From assembly GCA_947503835.1 (NCBI GenBank), contig CANNFM010000001.1, forward strand, positions 310,001 through 374,000: a stretch of 64,000 nt of DNA. Reading direction: 5' to 3'. The notes beneath the pieces were generated by a model. That model worked only from the letters and a program-made list of their open reading frames with translations, was not told the DNA's origin and did not search any database. This document shows positions 62,636-64,000 of this stretch, in pieces (the stretch's first letter is position 1; the number at the start of each line of letters is the position of its first letter). This stretch comes from an uncultured Aquimarina sp. GTDB taxonomy: Bacteria; Bacteroidota; Bacteroidia; Flavobacteriales; Flavobacteriaceae. Both the position numbers and the translations under genes were made by a program.

Positions 62636-62772
62636 ATTTCGGGGTTTATTATAAATCGGTGCAATGATACTATAAATATCTAATTTTAAGACAATTTTAA
62701 CAGTGGCAAAAAGTGGCAACTCTCTGTTTTAAAGGCAAATTACGTAGGGTTACGTATGCAAAAACGACCAAA

Positions 62773-64000
62773 TTACTCTATCACCATTTTTTTGGAATCG
62801 AATTTTCGACTGCCGATATATAGCGTATAGAAATAGGTTCCTGAAGCCAATCCCTCACTATTTATGTTAAGTTCACCATCTCCATCTTGTTTAATGGCAA
62901 CTGTAGAGACCAACTGCCCTATAGAGTTACTAAATACAATCGATGCATTAGTAATACCATTAGGCAAGTAATACTTGATCGACGAAGTCCCATTAAACGG
63001 ATTTGGAATGTTTTGATATAATATGGGTCCATTCCCTTTATTAATACTACCGCTTGTATCACATGCGCAACCCTCTAAGGTTTCTATTCTACTAATCAAA
63101 TCATCGATTTGAGCTCTTTGCTCATCAATTTCTGTTTGCTGTGCTGCATTTTCATCTTCTAAATTCGAAATTTCACTTTGAGCATCGATAAGATCGTTTT
63201 CCAAAGAAGAAACTATTGGAGCCAAATCTACAGTAACCGAGGCTCCGTTTTCAATTTCGATAGTAAGATTTGTATCATTTAGGGTAGCTGATGCTAAATC
63301 CTGTTGATCAGAATTTACATAGGTCGAAAGATCTATAGTATTTCCATCAGAAATACTTAGGGTATTATTAGTAAGTGTTAAGGTTTGACTATCGGTATTA
63401 TCTAAATAGGATGAAAGGTCTACTGTGGTCCCGTCATTCGTTAGACTTAATACGTTTCCTGACAAATCTAAGTCCTGTGCATCAGTATTATCCAAGTATC
63501 CAGATAAATCTACTGAAGATGCATCATTGGTTAAACTAAGCGTGTTTGAAGACAAGCTTAAATCTTGATTATCGGTATTGTCTAAGTATCCAGAAAGATC
63601 AACCGTAGCAGCATTTCCTGTAATACTTAATGTATTTGTTGCTAACGATATGGCTTGTGCATCGGTATTATCTAAATATCCAGATAAGTCTATGGTATCA
63701 GTCCCTCCTGAAATGCTTAACGTATTGGTATTTAATGAAAGTTCTTGATTATCAATTTGGGTAGACCAGGTTAATGCTCCTGCACCATCGGTTGTCAGCA
63801 CCTGATCAACTGCTCCATCAATAATAGGAAACTCATAAGCTCCTGCAATATTAAGGCTGTTGGCGATTTGCATTTTTCCTTCTGTATTTATTGCGGCTAC
63901 GGGTGGAGCACTAGGAGTGCCCCATGTCCAACCACTAGCAGTATTTGTACTCATAGAGGTTTTAATACTTGCTCTTGTAACGGGTCCATAATTATAATTA
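62773..64000 (-). CDS. T9SS-sorted repeat protein, 5' end outside window
   Basis: The frame is open to the right edge. The first ATG inside (63954) is probably internal, because in-frame codons before it read NYNYGPVTRASIKTS. Five 30-residue repeats with the motif DLSGYLDNTD (coding about 63300-63750) precede a coiled coil (LENDLIDAQSEISNLEDENA) and the T9SS domain from PILYQNIPNPFNGTSSIKYY to a KKMVIE end. The last 85 residues are nearly identical to those of the gene at 53815-55551, so the two are recent paralogs flanking the LRR operon. Secretion through T9SS is expected; the N-terminal domain cannot be judged. Confidence 0.84.
   Translation of the reverse strand, partial: NYNYGPVTRASIKTSMSTNTASGWTWGTPSAPPVAAINTEGKMQIANSLNIAGAYEFPIIDGAVDQVLTTDGAGALTWSTQIDNQELSLNTNTLSISGGTDTIDLSGYLDNTDAQAISLATNTLSITGNAATVDLSGYLDNTDNQDLSLSSNTLSLTNDASSVDLSGYLDNTDAQDLDLSGNVLSLTNDGTTVDLSSYLDNTDSQTLTLTNNTLSISDGNTIDLSTYVNSDQQDLASATLNDTNLTIEIENGASVTVDLAPIVSSLENDLIDAQSEISNLEDENAAQQTEIDEQRAQIDDLISRIETLEGCACDTSGSINKGNGPILYQNIPNPFNGTSSIKYYLPNGITNASIVFSNSIGQLVSTVAIKQDGDGELNINSEGLASGTYFYTLYIGSRKFDSKKMVIE

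Noticed and set aside
63280..63750. CRISPR-like array
   Set aside because: The regular 90-base repeats are in frame and encode the 30-residue DLSGYLDNTD repeats; the units are diverged and have no spacers.

Overview
The window looks like chromosomal DNA of a marine-type member of the Flavobacteriaceae (Bacteroidota). The evidence is AT-rich DNA, type IX secretion (T9SS) C-terminal sorting domains, Bacteroidota-style TAnnTTTG promoter elements, weak Shine-Dalgarno sites, paired Rhs/YD-repeat proteins, and leucine-rich-repeat proteins of the VPDDNFE type. The genus cannot be fixed from the sequence.

1-10657 (all minus strand): the upstream part of an extracellular contractile injection system (eCIS; Afp/PVC/AlgoCIS relatives). 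In transcription order it encodes a Pvc16/DUF4255-type terminator protein, an unknown 258-residue protein, one sheath, three gp19-like tube proteins, a 54-residue DUF5908/Afp6-like protein, a LysM tube-baseplate protein, a VgrG-like spike, a 67-residue protein, a gp25 wedge protein, a PAAR-like tip and a large baseplate protein that runs off the left edge. ATPase, tape measure, fibre and cargo genes are not visible and would lie further left.

11027-19391: a three-gene plus-strand cluster (metallo-beta-lactamase-fold lipoprotein, four-TM membrane protein, long-form RsgA GTPase), tRNA-Leu(CAA), then housekeeping genes prs, rplY/ctc, pth and ribF. ribF is translationally coupled to an HTTM/vitamin-K-dependent-carboxylase-like membrane protein. 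A membrane-anchored M23 peptidase faces the other way.

19841-30452 (minus strand): a probable operon of a decayed and an intact coiled-coil GIGT-motif surface protein followed by two Rhs/YD-repeat proteins, with a membrane-bound AraC-type regulator upstream. 30815-41759: serS, a TPR protein, DUF4286, rsmA, mgtE and several small metabolic genes.

42089-53690 (plus strand): what looks like a complete reductive pyrimidine catabolism locus. An NCS1 transporter would import uracil/thymine. PreT-PreA reduce the ring, dihydropyrimidinase opens it, beta-ureidopropionase releases beta-alanine, a class III aminotransferase makes malonate semialdehyde, and an MmsA-type dehydrogenase makes acetyl-CoA (or propionyl-CoA from thymine). 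An SSS symporter and a four-helix-bundle protein are embedded in it.

53815-64000 (minus strand): a T9SS surface-protein cluster. A 2052-residue six-module leucine-rich-repeat protein is coupled to a fibronectin-like lipoprotein. Two paralogous T9SS proteins with 30-residue repeats flank this pair, and one of them is cut by the right edge.
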